Shown here in pieces: positions 5,031 through 6,831 of a stretch of 6,831 nucleotides of DNA; within the stretch, counting starts at the first letter, position 1, and every line of letters starts with the position of its first letter. The position numbers were made by a program, and so were the translations under genes. Origin of the DNA: SAT2750 sp964476375 (lineage in GTDB: Bacteria > Planctomycetota > Planctomycetia > Pirellulales > Pirellulaceae); assembly GCA_964476375.1 (NCBI GenBank), contig CAYYZW010000183.1, positions 1 through 6,831 of the forward strand. The letters are read 5' to 3'. The notes under the pieces were generated by a model, which had not been told where the DNA came from, made no database searches, and saw only the letters and a program-made list of their open reading frames with translations.

Positions 5031-6830
5031 TCAGGGACTGGAACCTGGCGTGACAAGCTCGTAATCGGAGAAGATTGCCTGCACTTGCTTCCTGGACGCG
5101 TTGCTGACCGTGACCCCGACTTGAACCGATTCGGCCAGCGGGAGTGAGACCTTCCTTGTCTCGATCCATTGCTCGCCGTCGTGGCTCAGGAAAAATGTCA
5201 GCTGCGTTCCCTTTCTCTCTACGCGTAGCCAGCTGGAGACCTCCCGGAAGAAGTGATCTGTCCCTATGAAAATAGGGAATATGTTTGATCCGTTATGGAA
5301 AGCCTTGGCATTGAACCAGCTGCGAGGAAGGTCATAGCCAGGTGCGTCTTGCGAGCCCGGCTGGTAGGTAGTAAAGATATTGCGTTCCTCTGTGGCGAAG
5401 AGATTTTCTGAATCCCAGACGAGGATTCCCGCACCGTGGTATTCACTGTAGAAATATGAACGGCTGCTGCGGCCTGGTTGCAAGTCCATGGCAACGTTGA
5501 CTGTGAAGGTGAAGTCCCCGGTCACATTTTTTAGCACGCATGGTGCATTGAACTTCCTGAACTCTGCATGCGCTATTGGATAGAGTCCGTGTGGACGGCC
5601 CGCTGCCCTGGTATGGGTTTCTTGCCATACCAGCTCACGGTTCTCGTCGTGGACGGAGAGGACGAACCCATCGAGGCGAGAGTGCATCCCGAAATCCGTG
5701 CGGTTCCAGACCCTGATCATGTCAATCGGGCGCCGCCTGCCCAGATCGATTTCAATCCAGGGATCTTTTTCTCTTTTCGTGTGTGTGACGGAATGAGCCA
5801 CCAGGTCCTTGTAATATTCGCCGCTGGTGTTCCCGTCATTGGCCCTTTCCGCGTGGCCATCGAAATCAGTGGAGGACTGCGTTATGGTCCCTTCACTCGC
5901 AATATTCTTGCCGTCCTGGAATACCTCGATCTCGGCCACCGAGAGGATCTTGTCATCACCAGGCAGCTCCAGGCGGACGTACTGTCCGATCTGCTTCGGG
6001 CTGGACTGTGAATAGTCGGCCACGCCTGGCACGCTGATAATCAGCTCGTCAGCATGCCGGCTGATTGAGCAGTCACCATCCGGGTCGATAACAGATCCCC
6101 ATCGCTCGATGACGTGGGAGGGTTCGAACTTCACCTCGCTCTCCGGCTTCTCGTAGACGTGCAGGTTCAGGTTGGGGTTGTTCTGGAAGTGAGCCCTTCC
6201 TGTCTCGGTCACCGCGGTGCCTTGCAGGTGAAGATCGCGCAGCCTGGTCAGCCCTGCCAGTTGCGAGAGTCCCGCGTCGGTGACCCCGGTCGAACTGAGA
6301 GCGAGTCCATACAGGTTGGAGAGTTCCTTGAGATGAACCAGCCCGGCATCACTCACCCGGGTCCCGCTAAGCCAGAGCTGTCCCAGTTGTGGTTCCGGGG
6401 CTGCGTATCCCAGTTGTGGTTCCGAGGGTGCGATGGCCTCGAGGTGCAGGAGGCCGGCATCCGTGATCCGGGTGCCGTTGAGGTTGAGAGATGTGAGGCT
6501 CGTCAGGTTCTTCAAGTGGACCAGTCCGTCGTCAGTAATCTCGGTGTTAGCGAGGACAAGCAATTGCAGGTTGGTCAGATTCTTCAAGTGGACCAGCCCG
6601 TCGTCAGTAATCTCGGTGTTATCGAGCATAAGCGTTTGCAGACTGGTCATTTTTCCCAGCTCGGCTAGGCCGTCATCGCTGACCGGGGTGCTACGGAGGT
6701 AGAGTTGATGGAGGTTCATCAAACCGTCTCCGCCGCCATCTCTGCTGGCCAGTATGGCCAGGTCCTCGTCGTTGATCCGCGTCAAGGTGAAATCGAGTGA
6801 ACGCAGGCTGGATAACCTGGCAAGTTTCTG
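5031..6830 (-). CDS. Leucine-rich-repeat protein with F5/8C domain nested in a DUF1349-like domain (N-terminus outside window)
   Basis: The last 599 residues are visible. The frame stays open to the right edge in perfect LRR register (LARLSSLRSLDF), so the TTG at 6783-6785 is a leucine codon, not a start. Residues 1-225 (counted from the edge) are about nine repeats of the type LxxLxxLxLxxTxITDxGLxxL, mostly 24 residues long. A bridge leads to WGSVIDPDGDC (244-254) and ELIISVPG (262-269), the beginning of a DUF1349/concanavalin-like fold. Residues about 279-423 read as an F5/8 type C (discoidin-like) domain: GQYVRLELPG, VAEIEVFQDGKNIA, DPWIEIDLG, VWNRTDFG, RLDGFVLSV. The DUF1349-like fold then resumes at FNAPCVLKNVTGDFTFTV (427-444), GAGILVWDSENLF and WLRVERKGTQLTFFLSHDG, up to residue 591. 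Such domains suggest carbohydrate or protein binding at the cell surface. The N-terminal part (signal peptide, possible kinase or membrane region) cannot be seen. No enzymatic motif is visible. Confidence 0.85.
   Translation of the reverse strand, partial: QKLARLSSLRSLDFTLTRINDEDLAILASRDGGGDGLMNLHQLYLRSTPVSDDGLAELGKMTSLQTLMLDNTEITDDGLVHLKNLTNLQLLVLANTEITDDGLVHLKNLTSLTSLNLNGTRITDAGLLHLEAIAPSEPQLGYAAPEPQLGQLWLSGTRVSDAGLVHLKELSNLYGLALSSTGVTDAGLSQLAGLTRLRDLHLQGTAVTETGRAHFQNNPNLNLHVYEKPESEVKFEPSHVIERWGSVIDPDGDCSISRHADELIISVPGVADYSQSSPKQIGQYVRLELPGDDKILSVAEIEVFQDGKNIASEGTITQSSTDFDGHAERANDGNTSGEYYKDLVAHSVTHTKREKDPWIEIDLGRRRPIDMIRVWNRTDFGMHSRLDGFVLSVHDENRELVWQETHTRAAGRPHGLYPIAHAEFRKFNAPCVLKNVTGDFTFTVNVAMDLQPGRSSRSYFYSEYHGAGILVWDSENLFATEERNIFTTYQPGSQDAPGYDLPRSWFNAKAFHNGSNIFPIFIGTDHFFREVSSWLRVERKGTQLTFFLSHDGEQWIETRKVSLPLAESVQVGVTVSNASRKQVQAIFSDYELVTPGSSP
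6381..6434 (-). repeat. 27-bp in-frame tandem duplication
   Basis: Bases 6381-6407 and 6408-6434 both begin TCCCAGTTGTGGTTCCG on the plus strand and differ at only a few later positions. They encode the adjacent nonapeptides IAPSEPQLG and YAAPEPQLG, adding nine residues to one LRR unit. This explains most of that unit's departure from the 24-residue period. Confidence 0.8.
6502..6626 (-). repeat. 72-bp tandem duplication of one LRR unit
   Basis: Bases 6502-6554 and 6574-6626 match at an offset of exactly 72 bp with only three differences (6507/6579, 6525/6597, 6550/6622). The core codes for TEITDDGLVHLKNL in both units. The identity at third codon positions is much higher than between other LRR units of the gene, so this is one recently copied (or gene-converted) repeat. 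Confidence 0.8.
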
Positions 6831-6831
6831 C

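Larger units (their letters stand above)
6156..6830 (-). repeat. Leucine-rich-repeat array within the CDS
   Basis: About nine protein repeats of a bacterial/RI-like LRR type follow each other. The signature T-x-[IV]-[TSN]-D-[DA]-[GD]-L recurs as TRINDEDL, TPVSDDGL, TEITDDGL (twice), TRITDAGL, TRVSDAGL, TGVTDAGL and the degenerate TAVTETGR. Most spacings are 24 residues. Two units are longer: the one following TRINDEDL is 31 residues (a Gly-rich SRDGGGDG insertion) and the one following TRITDAGL is 37 (partly from a 27-bp duplication). The last unit decays into NPNLNLHVY. Confidence 0.85.

Noticed and set aside
5022..5039. Small inverted repeat AGTCC...GGACT between the convergent stops, as a bidirectional terminator
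   Set aside because: The stem is only five pairs plus a wobble, with no T-run on either side.
6114..6668. Plus-strand frame of 184 codons with repeated QVGQILQVDQPVV-like units
   Set aside because: The repeats are simply the antisense reading of the duplicated LRR units.
6783..6785. TTG as the start codon of the LRR gene
   Set aside because: The frame continues upstream to the window edge with a well-formed LRR unit, so this is an internal leucine.

Overview
The window looks like part of a planctomycete chromosome (roughly 60% G+C by eye). This assignment is an inference. It rests on a leucine-rich-repeat protein carrying F5/8 type C and DUF1349-like domains, with the wording 'DPDGDC', 'YVRLELPG' and 'VWNRTD' that I associate with planctomycetes, and on the density of exported hydrolases. 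No RNA gene, transposon, CRISPR array or phage gene is visible.

Layout. Six genes fill almost the whole window. (1) 1-291, plus strand: the C-terminal end of an amidohydrolase (family 2, TIM barrel). (2) 318-1442, plus: an exported seven-bladed beta-propeller lactonase, which follows gene 1 so tightly that the two are probably co-transcribed. (3) 1449-2984, minus: an exported PhoD-like metallophosphatase. (4) 3039-3734, minus: a Tat-exported intradiol ring-cleavage dioxygenase-like protein, 54 bp upstream of gene 3 and probably in the same operon. (5) 3916-5022, plus: an exported serine hydrolase of the beta-lactamase/AmpC-like family, divergent from gene 4 across a 181-bp promoter region. 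(6) 5031-6830, minus: a multidomain LRR protein whose N-terminus lies beyond the right edge. Genes 2/3 and 5/6 converge with only 6 and 8 bp between stop codons.

How they may work together. Four of the genes carry an export signal, so the region looks like a set of envelope or periplasmic hydrolases rather than central metabolism. The lactonase superfamily also contains the fungal 3-carboxy-cis,cis-muconate lactonizing enzymes. Intradiol dioxygenases make that type of substrate, and amidohydrolase family 2 contains lactone hydrolases and aromatic decarboxylases. A small extracytoplasmic aromatic or lactone module is therefore possible but unproven.

The most unusual structure is in the LRR protein. 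Its discoidin-like domain appears to be nested inside the DUF1349-like domain, and its LRR array shows two recent-looking in-frame duplications at DNA level. I found no clear evidence for a wholly new defence or mobile system here.
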